Source: an uncultured Elusimicrobiales bacterium
GTDB taxonomy: Bacteria > Elusimicrobiota > Elusimicrobia > Elusimicrobiales > Elusimicrobiaceae
Direction of reading: 5' to 3'
DNA: 64,000 bases
Assembly (NCBI GenBank): GCA_934662565.1
Contig: CAKUKI010000001.1
Coordinates: 1 to 64,000 of the forward strand
The notes under the pieces were generated by a model. That model was not told where the DNA came from and searched no databases. It saw only the letters and a list, made by a program, of their open reading frames with translations. Made by a program: the position numbers and the translations under genes. The stretch's first letter is position 1. Every line of letters begins with the position of its first letter. Positions 34,592 through 42,784 of this stretch are shown here, piece by piece.

Positions 34592-35194
34592 TTATACGCT
34601 GCGTTTGATGATACTGCGCACAATGCCTTCTACATGAAAGGTGGACGGGTCCGCCACGATGGGGGCATAGGCGGGGTTTTCGGATAGTAAAATAACATTT
34701 TTGCCGTCGTTATTAAAGCGTTTTACAAGCACTTCGCCATTGTTTACGCAAACCACCACATCTTTATTTTTGGGCAGGTGGTTGGTTTCCACAATCAGCC
34801 AATCCTTGGGGGAAATTAAATGCTCCATGGAATCGCCCTTGGCCTCTACCATAAACCCTTTCCCTACCGGAAAGTACACCATGTTGGGGTCCACCGGCAC
34901 CACGCGGGTAGGGGTGCCGTCTAAAATCGTTCCGGCGGGGCCGCATTTAGCCATGCCGTACATTTTTAAGTACACCACGTTGCGCTGGGGGTCTTTTAGA
35001 ATCATATAATCCCGCGGGTTGGCCGGGTTGCGCTTTAGAAAGCCCTTTTTTTCCAACTGTTTAATGTGGTGGAAAACCACACTTTTGCTACCCACGTTCA
35101 GGCGGTCGGCCAGTTCTTCCATGGTTAGCGGGTCGGTGATGTTGTTTTTTAGGATTTCCAACAATTTGGCTTGGGTGGGGTGCAGGGCTTTCAT
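34592..35194 (-). CDS. lexA: LexA-like repressor (S24 peptidase family)
   Basis: The 200 residues hold a winged-helix DNA-binding domain (about 5-65; TMEELADRLNVGSKSVVFHH) and a self-cleaving C-terminal domain. The scissile Ala-Gly is probably A87-G88 (CGPAGT), the nucleophile Ser122 in GDSM and the general base Lys158 in LVKRF, followed by SENPAYAPI. LexA represses DNA-damage genes until RecA triggers cleavage. AGGAG lies before the ATG. Two direct TATAGAACAA boxes overlap its own -10, as expected for autoregulation. A phage-type repressor of the same family is possible, but no phage genes are nearby. Confidence 0.9.
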   Translation of the reverse strand: MKALHPTQAKLLEILKNNITDPLTMEELADRLNVGSKSVVFHHIKQLEKKGFLKRNPANPRDYMILKDPQRNVVYLKMYGMAKCGPAGTILDGTPTRVVPVDPNMVYFPVGKGFMVEAKGDSMEHLISPKDWLIVETNHLPKNKDVVVCVNNGEVLVKRFNNDGKNVILLSENPAYAPIVADPSTFHVEGIVRSIIKRSV

Positions 35195-35212
35195 AAAAAC
35201 TCCTATTACTTT

Positions 35213-35260
35213 TTTATTGTTCTATATTTTGTTCTATAAAATAGTGGGGCAAAAAGTCAA
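35213..35260 (-). promoter_or_regulatory. lexA-like promoter with two operator repeats
   Basis: On the minus strand TTGACT (35260-35255), 16 bases and TATAGA (35238-35233) form the promoter. TATAGAACAA occurs twice (35238-35229 and 35226-35217), 12 bases apart, the first covering the -10. The second box extends as TATAGAACAATAAA, which is identical to 23445-23458. Confidence 0.7.
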
Positions 35261-35292
35261 GCCTTGGGGAATTTTTTAGGGTCTTTTTTTGA

Positions 35293-35330
35293 TAGGGGTT
35301 GTTTTGTTTTTTTTTTTTGATATAGTGATT
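35293..35330 (+). promoter_or_regulatory. Pilin promoter with 12-T tract, no palindrome
   Basis: TTGTTT (35299-35304), TG, 12 Ts (35307-35318), GA and TATAGT (35321-35326) match the other pilin promoters up to the -10. The downstream palindrome is absent. The tract length is again 12. Confidence 0.65.
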
Positions 35331-35361
35331 TTTATAGCACGCAAGGGGAGGGGAACCGGAA

Positions 35362-35826
35362 ATGAATAAAAATGGCGGATTTACGCTAATAGAGCTGTTA
35401 GTGGTTGTTTTAATAATAGGTATTTTGGCCGGGGTGGCTTTGCCACAGTATGAAAAATCTGTCACGAAGGCCCGTTTTTCAGAAGCGATTACTACCGTAC
35501 GTTTTTTGCGGGAACAACAACGTTTATTTTATTTGGCAAATGGCCGTTTTGCCCAAACATTTGATGAATTGGGCGTGGACGGGTTTTCCGGAAACACCGA
35601 ATTTGTAAAAAAAGATTTTTCTTATGGTTTGCGGGGGTATTATGGGGGCAGTGTGCAAGCGTTGTATATGCGTCAGCCTCGTGTATGGATAGAAATGTAC
35701 GGACTAGATGACAGAGTAGTCTGTACTGCCGATAAAAATGATAAAAAAGGGAATGAGTTGTGCCGTACATACGGCCCGCAAGAACCCTGTTTAGACGGTG
35801 ATGCTTGGTGGTCTTACCGTATATAA
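35362..35826 (+). CDS. Type IV pilin-like protein
   Basis: A 5-residue leader plus Gly6 precedes FTLIELLVVVLIIGILA, Glu5 and the helix LPQYEKSVTKARF. The 154-residue protein has only three cysteines in the soluble part (VVCTADK, ELCRTYG, PCLDGD). A purine-rich GGGGAGGGG gives the ribosome-binding site. It starts 167 bases from the divergent LexA-like gene. Confidence 0.92.
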   Translation: MNKNGGFTLIELLVVVLIIGILAGVALPQYEKSVTKARFSEAITTVRFLREQQRLFYLANGRFAQTFDELGVDGFSGNTEFVKKDFSYGLRGYYGGSVQALYMRQPRVWIEMYGLDDRVVCTADKNDKKGNELCRTYGPQEPCLDGDAWWSYRI

Positions 35827-35851
35827 AACACGGTGAAAATTGGATAATTAA

Positions 35852-35887
35852 ACACCCCGAGTTTGGTTCTTACTCGGGGTGATTTTT
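35852..35887 (+). terminator. Rho-independent terminator after pilin
   Basis: ACACCCCGAG pairs with CTCGGGGTG(A)TTTTT around an 11-base loop. Confidence 0.8.
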
Positions 35888-35930
35888 ATCCTATAAGGGC
35901 CGCGCGCCGGTAAAGGGCGGCTTTTGCGCT

Positions 35931-37436
35931 TTAGAGTTTTTGGATAAACCTGTTTAGCGCGGCTTGGCCGTCCGGCGTGCGCTTAAATACGCCCGCGTAC
36001 TCCAACACGCGCGCAAAAATTTTGCCCACCTCTTTTTGCAAAATTTCCGCCGTATTTTGGGGGGTGAACGTGTATTTGTTTAACATTTCCCGCGCCCACG
36101 CGGCGTGCTTTTTGAGGGAGTCGCTTTTTTCTATGGCGGGTAAATCCTGCCGGATGAGGCACTCGCCCAGTTCCGCCAGCTCTTTATTTAACCGCGCGGG
36201 CAGTACGGCAAGGCCCATTACTTCAATCAGGCCGATATTTTCCTTTTTAATGTGGTGCACGTCCTCGTGCGGGTGGAAAATGCCCAGCGGAAATTCGTCC
36301 GTCGTGCGGTTGTTGCGCAGTACAAGGTCTAACTCAAACGCTTTGCCGCGGCGGCGGGCGATAGGGGTAATCGTGTTGTGGGGCGTGCCTTGCGTGTTAG
36401 CCAAAATTTGGGCGGTTTCATCACTGTATGCGCGCCATTTTTTTAAGAGGTAGTCCGCGGCTTCGGCCAAATCTTTTTTAGGGCCGCTCAGGCGCAGTAC
36501 GCTCATAGGCCATTTGACAATGCCGGCTTTAATGCGCGGGAATTTGGCTATTTTGAACGCGCGCTCCACAGGGGCTTTTTCCATAGCAAATGTGTAGCGC
36601 CCACCCTGAAAGTGGTCGTGCGTTAAAATGGAGCCGCCCACAATGGGCAAATCCGCATTGGAGCCGATAAAATAATGGGGGAAAACGTCCACAAACGCTA
36701 GCAAACGCCGGAAGCTGTTTAGCGTTAATTTCATAGGCTCGTGCTTGCCGGAAAGGAAAATACAATGTTCGTTGTAGTATTCATAGGGGGAATACTGCAA
36801 AAACCACGGGTTGTTGTCTTGCAGTAAATCCAACCCAATCAGGCGCAGGGTTTGGCGGGCGGGGTGGTTGATGCGCCCCGCGTAGCCTTCGTTCTCTTTA
36901 CATAGCAGACACTTGGGGTAGCCGGACGGCGCGGCTTTTAAGGCGGCGGCAATATCTTTGGGGTCTTTTTCCGGCTTGGACATATTGATAGTAATATCCA
37001 GCGTGCCGTACGGCGTGCGGGCCTTCCAGCGTTTGTTTTTGGCTACGCGCGCGGTGCGGATATAATCCAACGCGCGGGCGTCATGGTAAAATTTGTCCGT
37101 GGCTTTTTTGGGGTTTTGGCTCCACAGGGCAAAAAATTCGTTTTCCACTTCGCTGGGTTTGCGGGCAAAAACACCCATTAATTTAGTGTCCAGCAAATCC
37201 CGTTGGGTGACGGTATCTTGCGGAATTACTTTTTGTTGGGCGGCCCAATCGCAAATATTTTTTAGAATTTCGCACGGATATTCGGGCGTGGCGCCGTTAA
37301 AGCCGGACGGCGTATATTCCGTCAGGTGCAAAATATCCAACAGTTGGTTGACGGCCCACACTTCGTCCGCCGGCGCCAACAGTTTTTGGTCCAGTGCGTA
37401 AGCAATTAATTGGTCAATAAGCAGGTTGATATTCAT
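35931..37436 (-). CDS. galT: UDP-glucose--hexose-1-phosphate uridylyltransferase (GalT2 type)
   Basis: GalT swaps UMP between UDP-glucose and galactose 1-phosphate in the Leloir pathway. At 501 residues it is the long type found in Firmicutes (GalT class II) rather than the 350-residue HIT type of E. coli. Visible are YEYYNEHCIFLSGKHEPMK, SNADLPIVGGSILTHDHFQGG and FHPHEDVHHIKKENIGLIEVMG. The ATG at 37436 lies 8 bases after galE with AGGGGG before it; the longer in-frame start overlaps galE. It is the last gene of galM-K-E-T. Confidence 0.94.
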   Translation of the reverse strand: MNINLLIDQLIAYALDQKLLAPADEVWAVNQLLDILHLTEYTPSGFNGATPEYPCEILKNICDWAAQQKVIPQDTVTQRDLLDTKLMGVFARKPSEVENEFFALWSQNPKKATDKFYHDARALDYIRTARVAKNKRWKARTPYGTLDITINMSKPEKDPKDIAAALKAAPSGYPKCLLCKENEGYAGRINHPARQTLRLIGLDLLQDNNPWFLQYSPYEYYNEHCIFLSGKHEPMKLTLNSFRRLLAFVDVFPHYFIGSNADLPIVGGSILTHDHFQGGRYTFAMEKAPVERAFKIAKFPRIKAGIVKWPMSVLRLSGPKKDLAEAADYLLKKWRAYSDETAQILANTQGTPHNTITPIARRRGKAFELDLVLRNNRTTDEFPLGIFHPHEDVHHIKKENIGLIEVMGLAVLPARLNKELAELGECLIRQDLPAIEKSDSLKKHAAWAREMLNKYTFTPQNTAEILQKEVGKIFARVLEYAGVFKRTPDGQAALNRFIQKL

Positions 37437-37444
37437 AAGGCCCC

Positions 37445-38419
37445 CTAGTATTTGCGGTGTTGTTCCCAGTTCCACGCGGTTTGGATGATTTGCGTTAGGT
37501 TGTATTTGGGTTTCCAACCCAATACGCGCTGGGCTTTGGTGCTGTCCGCTACCAAAATGGCCGGGTCACCCGCGCGGCGGGGGGCGGTTTCTACCGTAAA
37601 ATCCACGCCGGTAATTTGTTTGGCCTCTTTAACCAGTTCCGCCACGCTAAAGCCGCTGCCGCTGCCTAGGTTGAAGCGTTCGCTGGTGTTATCCTTCAGC
37701 ATTTTTTGCAAGGCTAAAATGTGGGCGTCTGCCAAGTCGTTCACATGCACATAGTCGCGTACGCAGGTGCCGTCCGGCGTGGGGTAGTCTGTACCGAAAA
37801 TTTTGATAGACGGCCGTTTGCCCGCCGCCGCTTGCAACACAATGGGGATTAAATGCGTTTCCGGCGTGTGGGACTCGCCAATTTCGCCGCTGTCGTCGGC
37901 CCCGCTGGCGTTAAAGTAGCGTAGAGCGGTGGCTTTTAGGCCATAGGCGGTGTCAAAATCCGCCAGCATTTTTTCCACCATCAGCTTGGTGTTGCCGTAT
38001 GGGTTAATGGGGTTTTGCGGGTGCGTTTCGTCTATTTTAGGTTTGATAGGCTCCCCAAACGTGGCGGCGGTGGAAGAAAACACAAAATAGCAAATGTGGT
38101 TTTCCACCATGGCATCCAACAAATTTAATACTTTAGCCACGTTGTTGTGGTAGTATTTGGACGGCTCTTTTACGCTTTCGCCTACTTCTATAAACGCGGC
38201 AAAGTGCATAACGGCCTCTATTTGGTGCTTTTTGAATACCTCGTGCAAGCGGGCTTTATCGCCCAAATCCCCCAGTTCAAAGGGGTAATTTTGCACGGCC
38301 TCGCGGTGGCCTTTGGAAAGGTTATCAAACACCACCGGGTTATAGCCTTGTGCGGCCAGTCTTTTGACGGTGTGGGAACCAATATAGCCCGCCCCGCCGA
38401 TTACTAAAATGTTTTTCAT
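37445..38419 (-). CDS. galE: UDP-glucose 4-epimerase
   Basis: GalE interconverts UDP-galactose and UDP-glucose with bound NAD. The 324 residues contain ILVIGGAGYIGSHTVK (NAD binding), the catalytic region FSSTAATFGEP...NPYGNTKLMVE and LRYFNASGAD. GGAAA-type ribosome-binding sequence precedes the ATG at 38419; the upstream in-frame start lies in galK. It also serves LPS galactose supply. Confidence 0.97.
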   Translation of the reverse strand: MKNILVIGGAGYIGSHTVKRLAAQGYNPVVFDNLSKGHREAVQNYPFELGDLGDKARLHEVFKKHQIEAVMHFAAFIEVGESVKEPSKYYHNNVAKVLNLLDAMVENHICYFVFSSTAATFGEPIKPKIDETHPQNPINPYGNTKLMVEKMLADFDTAYGLKATALRYFNASGADDSGEIGESHTPETHLIPIVLQAAAGKRPSIKIFGTDYPTPDGTCVRDYVHVNDLADAHILALQKMLKDNTSERFNLGSGSGFSVAELVKEAKQITGVDFTVETAPRRAGDPAILVADSTKAQRVLGWKPKYNLTQIIQTAWNWEQHRKY

Positions 38420-38432
38420 GGGAAGTTTCCTC

Positions 38433-39614
38433 TTAATAAATTTTTTCAATTTGCCGCGCCGGCCCGCCGATATTGGCAATATAAAAATCCGCCTTGAGGC
38501 CGGTTTTGGGCGTGTAAACGGCGCTAACGGTGTCTATCAGGTTTTTGATGTTTTCATCTTTTACCAAGGCTACCGCACTGCCGCCAAATCCGCCGCCGGT
38601 AATGCGCGCCCCCAAAACGCCGGGTTGCTCCCACGCGGTTTGGGCAATCAGGTCCAGTTCCGGACAGCTTACCTCGTAATCGTCCCGCAGAGAAATGTGG
38701 GACTCATTCATTAAATGGCCGAATTTTTCCAATTCTCCCGCGCGCAAGTATTGGGCCGCTTGCAACGTGCGTTGGTTTTCGTACACGGCATGTTTGGCGC
38801 GTTTTTGTTCCACAGGGTCTTGGATTAAATGTTTGTGGGCTTCAAATTGGGGAATGGTCAGCTCGCCCAGTGCCCGAATGGGCAATTCTTGTTGCAAGGC
38901 TTTAAGCGCGCGTTCGCACTGTTGGCGGCGTTCGTTATAAGCGGAGTTGACCAGCGAGTGTTTTTTATTGCTATTGATAATGACAATGGAAATCCCGCGC
39001 AAATTAAGCGGCACATATTCATATTTCAGCGTGTTGCAATCCAGCAAGATGGCGTTATCCTCTTTGCCCATCCCGCTGGCAAATTGGTCCATAATGCCGC
39101 AGTTCATGCCCACAAATTTATTTTCGGCCTCTTGCGCCATTTTGACCAGTTCAATTTGCGGGATATTTAAGCCGTAGGCCGTGTTTAAGGCTACGGCGGT
39201 GGCAAGCTCTATGGAAGCCGACGACGACAACCCCGCCCCCGCCGGAATGTTGCCCCAAAACAGCATTTCAAACCCTTGGGGAATGTTATATCCGCGGCGT
39301 TGGAAAACGTCCAACACGCCCAGCGGATAGTTGGCCCAATCGTTTTGCGGCAGGTTTTTAAGGTCCGCCAATTCCGCAGTGATAATGCCTTTTTCGGGCA
39401 AGTTTAAGGAGTGCAGGCGCACGGTGTTATCGTCCCGCTTGCACAGCACGGCGTGCGTGCCGAACGACAGCGCACACGGGAAAACATGCCCGCCGTTGTA
39501 GTCGGTATGTTCGCCGATTAAGTTTACCCGCCCGGGGGCGAAGAAATACATTTTTGTCTTTTTGAAAACTTCGTTAAATTTATTGCGCAGTGCAATTTGG
39601 TTCATTTGTTCCAT
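38433..39614 (-). CDS. galK: Galactokinase
   Basis: GalK phosphorylates galactose at C1. The 393 residues show the galactokinase signature GRVNLIGEHTDYNGG, the GHMP ATP loop GAGLSSSASIELATAV and the C-terminal ARITGGGFGGSAVAL. It lies 10 bases after galM and 13 before galE. Confidence 0.97.
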   Translation of the reverse strand: MEQMNQIALRNKFNEVFKKTKMYFFAPGRVNLIGEHTDYNGGHVFPCALSFGTHAVLCKRDDNTVRLHSLNLPEKGIITAELADLKNLPQNDWANYPLGVLDVFQRRGYNIPQGFEMLFWGNIPAGAGLSSSASIELATAVALNTAYGLNIPQIELVKMAQEAENKFVGMNCGIMDQFASGMGKEDNAILLDCNTLKYEYVPLNLRGISIVIINSNKKHSLVNSAYNERRQQCERALKALQQELPIRALGELTIPQFEAHKHLIQDPVEQKRAKHAVYENQRTLQAAQYLRAGELEKFGHLMNESHISLRDDYEVSCPELDLIAQTAWEQPGVLGARITGGGFGGSAVALVKDENIKNLIDTVSAVYTPKTGLKADFYIANIGGPARQIEKIY

Positions 39615-39624
39615 AAGAATACCC

Positions 39625-40563
39625 TTATTTTACGGTCATTTTGAATTGCCAGTTATACTGGCCGAGCGGAGCAATTACCGCCGCTTTTTTAATTTTATTT
39701 GCTACATATAAATCGTCATACGCGCCGGTACAGGGCTCCAGTGCCAGGTTGTAATCCCCGCGGTAGCCGCCTTGCGTTTTCCAAACGCCCAGATACGGCA
39801 CTAAATCCACATTGTAGGAATAGAGCAGTTTGTCGCCGTTATCGGTGTGTTCTATGCCGCACCAGCCGGCGGTGTTTTTTTGCGTAAAGTAAAATTTTTC
39901 GCAATTTTTGGCGCTGGCCGGCTCGGTGGCGGAAAGGTCCAGCTTGTGGCCGTGCACGTCCGTCGTTAGCGGATAAGAGTGAATAGTGCCCCACGGGCCG
40001 AGGTGTTGGGTGGAGTGTTCCACCGTCATTACTTGGGTTAAATTGGGGGGGATTAACAGCCGCGTTGCCGGGGAACAGTTTAGCAGGCAGTGCGGCGTCC
40101 AAATAAACTTAAAACCGCCTTCTTCCAAATTGGTGACGGAGTAATCAAAAGAAATTTCGTTGTGGCTAAGTGTAATGCGTCGGGTAAAAGTATAGGGGAA
40201 GTTTTCGCTCCGTACGGAAGCCATCAGCTCCCGCCCTGTGGGGGAAACTTCCCATTTCCACTTCATAGCCCACACTTCGCCATGGTCCGGCACCGGCACA
40301 TTTTGGTATTGTCCGTCCGGATACGGGCAGGCATCTATGGAAGGAATCACCTCGTCAAAGCCGCTGGAATCATACGCACTGAACGCGGCCCCGTAGTGGG
40401 GCAAAGTAAGCGTGGCTTTAGGGCTTTGGAATAAAAATTCCCGTCCGGTTTGTTTTTTTACCAGACTAGCCAGTTTGCAAGCGTAATCCGGCAAAAAAGT
40501 AAGGCGTAAGTCGTCGGTTTCCAAATAAAAAGCGTTTAAGCCTTTGTATGTGGTGTGTTGCAT
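39625..40563 (-). CDS. galM: Aldose 1-epimerase family protein (GalM-like)
   Basis: GalM mutarotates beta- to alpha-galactose for GalK. The 312 residues have the beta-sandwich pattern of the family (YACKLASLVKKQTGREFLF, HGEVWAMKWKW, FSFDYSV-like stretch) with likely catalytic His in PDHGEVW. It is more like the YjhB/LacX-type branch than E. coli GalM, so the symbol is by context. GGGGGAA lies before the ATG. First gene of the gal cluster. Confidence 0.85.
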   Translation of the reverse strand: MQHTTYKGLNAFYLETDDLRLTFLPDYACKLASLVKKQTGREFLFQSPKATLTLPHYGAAFSAYDSSGFDEVIPSIDACPYPDGQYQNVPVPDHGEVWAMKWKWEVSPTGRELMASVRSENFPYTFTRRITLSHNEISFDYSVTNLEEGGFKFIWTPHCLLNCSPATRLLIPPNLTQVMTVEHSTQHLGPWGTIHSYPLTTDVHGHKLDLSATEPASAKNCEKFYFTQKNTAGWCGIEHTDNGDKLLYSYNVDLVPYLGVWKTQGGYRGDYNLALEPCTGAYDDLYVANKIKKAAVIAPLGQYNWQFKMTVK

Positions 40564-40591
40564 AGTTCCCCCAGTGGTTGCCCAAGCGGGC

Positions 40592-40625
40592 AAAAAAAAG
40601 GCGCGCCGTAAAGCCGCGCCTTTAC
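40592..40625 (-). terminator. Terminator between cdd and galM
   Basis: On the minus strand AAAGGCGCG pairs with CGCGCCTTT and is followed by eight Ts. Confidence 0.85.
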
Positions 40626-40627
40626 GG

Positions 40628-41053
40628 TTAAGATAAATTAAAAGCTAATGGGATTAAATCCTTTAGTTTTTTAGTGACTACCGTGCGTTTTTTGCCGTCC
40701 AGCATGGCCATATAAATCGGCGCGTTGGGCGGCATAAATTCCGCTAACACTTGGCGGCACGCCCCACAGGGGGAGTTTACCTTTGCCCCCGGCAGTTTTT
40801 GGGTGACCAGTGCCAGTGCCACTATGTCTTTTTCTCCTGCCCCTACGGCGGCAAACGTGGCGTTTCTTTCCGCGCATACGGTTAAACCATAGGAAGCGTT
40901 TTCAATGTTCGTGCCGGTAAAGATATGTCCTTGGCGCGTGAACACGGCCGCCCCCACCTTAAAATGGGAATACGGCGAGTAAGAATTCTCCCGCGCTTGT
41001 TGCGCGGCGTCCAATAATGCGGCTTGGATTTCTTTTGTCGTCGGTTTGCTCAT
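40628..41053 (-). CDS. cdd: Cytidine deaminase
   Basis: Cdd converts cytidine to uridine. The 141-residue, single-domain tetrameric type carries TVCAERNA (zinc Cys and catalytic Glu) and SPCGACRQVL. The -10 TAAAAT lies 6 bases before the ATG and no ribosome-binding site is present, so the mRNA is probably leaderless. Confidence 0.96.
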   Translation of the reverse strand: MSKPTTKEIQAALLDAAQQARENSYSPYSHFKVGAAVFTRQGHIFTGTNIENASYGLTVCAERNATFAAVGAGEKDIVALALVTQKLPGAKVNSPCGACRQVLAEFMPPNAPIYMAMLDGKKRTVVTKKLKDLIPLAFNLS

Positions 41054-41059
41054 ACTTTT

Positions 41060-41087
41060 ATTTTATAATAAAGGCGCAAAAAGTCAA
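41060..41087 (-). promoter_or_regulatory. cdd promoter, probably leaderless
   Basis: Minus strand: TTGACT (41087-41082), 16-base spacer, TAAAAT (41065-41060), then 6 bases to the ATG at 41053. It is the best -35/-10 pair among the leaderless candidates. Confidence 0.7.
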
Positions 41088-41113
41088 GCGGTTCTATAAC
41101 GGTAAAAATTTTT

Positions 41114-41119
41114 TATAAT
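41114..41119 (+). promoter_or_regulatory. -10 of the SGNH hydrolase gene, probably leaderless
   Basis: Consensus TATAAT, then AATTTT and the ATG at 41126 (6 bases). The -35 region (GTTCTA at 41091) is weak. This promoter is back to back with that of cdd. Confidence 0.55.
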
Positions 41120-41125
41120 AATTTT

Positions 41126-41728
41126 ATGAGAAAAATTATCATTATTTTACTGGTTTTAGGTGTGCTTATTTGGTGGCTCCGCCCGTCCGCGCCGGAGATT
41201 AAAAACGTGCATAATGCGTTTGGGCCGGTGGTGGTGTTTGGGGATAGTTTAACGGCGGGCACCGGGGCCGGACGGGAAAAATCTTATCCGGCGCTTTTGG
41301 GGCGCAAAATCAGCCGTCCGGTTATTAATATGGGCTTGCCCGGGGATACCGCCGCGGCGGCTCCGGCGCGCCTAAGCCAAGTGTTGGAACAGCGCCCGTA
41401 TATGGTGCTAATAGAATTTGGCGGAAATGATTTTATGCGCGGCGTGCCTATCACACAGACCGAGGCGGCCGTGCGCCAAATGGTGGACGCCGTACAGGCG
41501 GCGGGCGCAGTGGCGGTGGTGGTAGATACCGGCGGATACGCGGGTATGGCGCCCTATAGCAAAATTTACAAACAAATCGCGGCGGAAAAAGGCGCGGTGT
41601 TTGTGCCGGCTATTTTAGACGGTATTTTTACAAAAAATAAGTTCAAGGCGGACCCTATCCACCCCAACGCTGCCGGATACGAAATTGTAGCGGAGCGCGT
41701 GCACAAAGCCATTCAACCGTACTTGTAG
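41126..41728 (+). CDS. SGNH/GDSL hydrolase (lysophospholipase/thioesterase I-like)
   Basis: The 200 residues begin with a membrane anchor or signal (residues 3-18) and then have the SGNH blocks: VVVFGDSLTAGTGAG (Ser), NMGLPGDTA (Gly), IEFGGNDFMRG (Asn) and DPIHPNAAGYE (Asp-His). This matches the TesA-like branch that hydrolyses lysophospholipids or thioesters in the periplasm. The substrate is not known. The ATG has no ribosome-binding site and lies 6 bases after TATAAT. Confidence 0.9.
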   Translation: MRKIIIILLVLGVLIWWLRPSAPEIKNVHNAFGPVVVFGDSLTAGTGAGREKSYPALLGRKISRPVINMGLPGDTAAAAPARLSQVLEQRPYMVLIEFGGNDFMRGVPITQTEAAVRQMVDAVQAAGAVAVVVDTGGYAGMAPYSKIYKQIAAEKGAVFVPAILDGIFTKNKFKADPIHPNAAGYEIVAERVHKAIQPYL

Positions 41729-41760
41729 CACAACAACAAGAAATTAATTGGGAACGGATT

Positions 41761-41792
41761 TGGGCGGGCCTGTTTTTATGGCCCGCTTTTTG
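41761..41792 (+). terminator. Rho-independent terminator
   Basis: GGGCGGGCC pairs with GGCCCGC, followed by TTTTTGG, after the SGNH hydrolase gene. Confidence 0.75.
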
Positions 41793-41849
41793 GTGTTTGG
41801 CACCACCGTTTTTACCCGCAAAAAAAGTGCGGCAAAAAACGCGTTTTTG

Positions 41850-41879
41850 TTGTACGCGCGCGAATAATTTTAGTAAAAT
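41850..41879 (+). promoter_or_regulatory. Promoter of pilin at 41935
   Basis: TTGTAC (41850-41855), 18 bases and TAAAAT (41874-41879). It lacks the T tract, unlike the promoters of its two close paralogues at 648 and 59805. Confidence 0.55.
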
Positions 41880-41934
41880 CAAAGCAAGGTTTGCGCGCGT
41901 ATCGGGCCGACCGGAAAATTAAAAGGAGCTTTGT

Positions 41935-42468
41935 ATGATTCAAACAAAACAAGGTTTTACACTAATTGAATTGTTGGTGGTTGTGCTGATTATTGGCATT
42001 TTGGCGGCTATGGCTATGCCGCAGTATTTTAAGGCGGTGGAACGCTCCCGCATGACGGAAGCCTCTACCATGTTAAACAGTATTGCACAGGCCCAGCGCC
42101 GCAAATTTTTGCAAACCAACAGTTTTGTGCGCAGTTATGAAGCGTTGGACGTATCACCCAAAGATTCCAGCGGCTTTGTCTATTATACCAAGGGCGCAAA
42201 CGGGAACGGTTTTAAGATTGAGCTTTCCCAATATGAATTTGCAAGAGGGATTGCCATTGCGGACCGCATAGCCAACGGAAGTACGGCGGGTAATTTGCAG
42301 TATCAGTATTCGCTATCCCGCTACTATCAGGGCGATAACGTGACCTGTACCGGCAATAATACCGCCGGACAGGAACTGTGTGCGGACTTTTGCGGCATAG
42401 ATGAGCCTACCCGTTATTGTTGCAGTGACGGCACGAACAATGTTTGCCCCGCGCCCACCAATAACTAA
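41935..42468 (+). CDS. Type IV pilin-like protein (YFKAVERSR group)
   Basis: A 6-residue leader plus Gly7 precedes FTLIELLVVVLIIGILA, Glu5 and MPQYFKAVERSRM. The 177-residue protein shares with 648, 42785 and 59805 the blocks ALDVSPK, YYTKGA, NLQYQYSL, YYQGDNVTC and ELCADFCGIDEP followed by a CC pair. AAAGGAG lies upstream. It is the first of two tandem pilin genes, each with its own terminator. Confidence 0.94.
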   Translation: MIQTKQGFTLIELLVVVLIIGILAAMAMPQYFKAVERSRMTEASTMLNSIAQAQRRKFLQTNSFVRSYEALDVSPKDSSGFVYYTKGANGNGFKIELSQYEFARGIAIADRIANGSTAGNLQYQYSLSRYYQGDNVTCTGNNTAGQELCADFCGIDEPTRYCCSDGTNNVCPAPTNN

Positions 42469-42486
42469 ATTTGAACGGACCCCATA

Positions 42487-42525
42487 AAACCCACCCGCTT
42501 GGCTGAAGTCAGGCGGGTTTTTTTA
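42487..42525 (+). terminator. Rho-independent terminator
   Basis: AACCCACCCGC pairs imperfectly with GGCGGGTT, followed by Ts. Confidence 0.8.
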
Positions 42526-42668
42526 TGGCTTTTAGGGCATAGAACCCCAGCGCCCCAAGCAAGTTGTTTTTATTTTTTGAAAAAAGTTGTCCGGCAAAAA
42601 TAAACAAGTGTTTGCTTGTGCAAAACGCCCGTTGTTTTGTGTTTGTAGGGGGAAGAATTAAAAAAGGC

Positions 42669-42694
42669 TTGACTCGTTTTTTTTTTGATACAGT
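42669..42694 (+). promoter_or_regulatory. Pilin promoter with 10-T tract
   Basis: TTGACT (42669-42674), CG, 10 Ts (42677-42686), GA and TACAGT (42689-42694) follow the plan of the 12-T promoters with a spacer of 14. The rest of the 316-base gap (42469-42784) holds the previous terminator and a leader that can pair TGGGCCGA (42700-42707) with TCGGCCCA further down. Confidence 0.55.
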
Positions 42695-42784
42695 GGCAAT
42701 ATGGGCCGAGCAAGGTTATATAAAAACTCCTACAGTACCCTTGAATCGGCCCACCTTGTTGTTTATTCCCAAAAGGAGGGAAAT

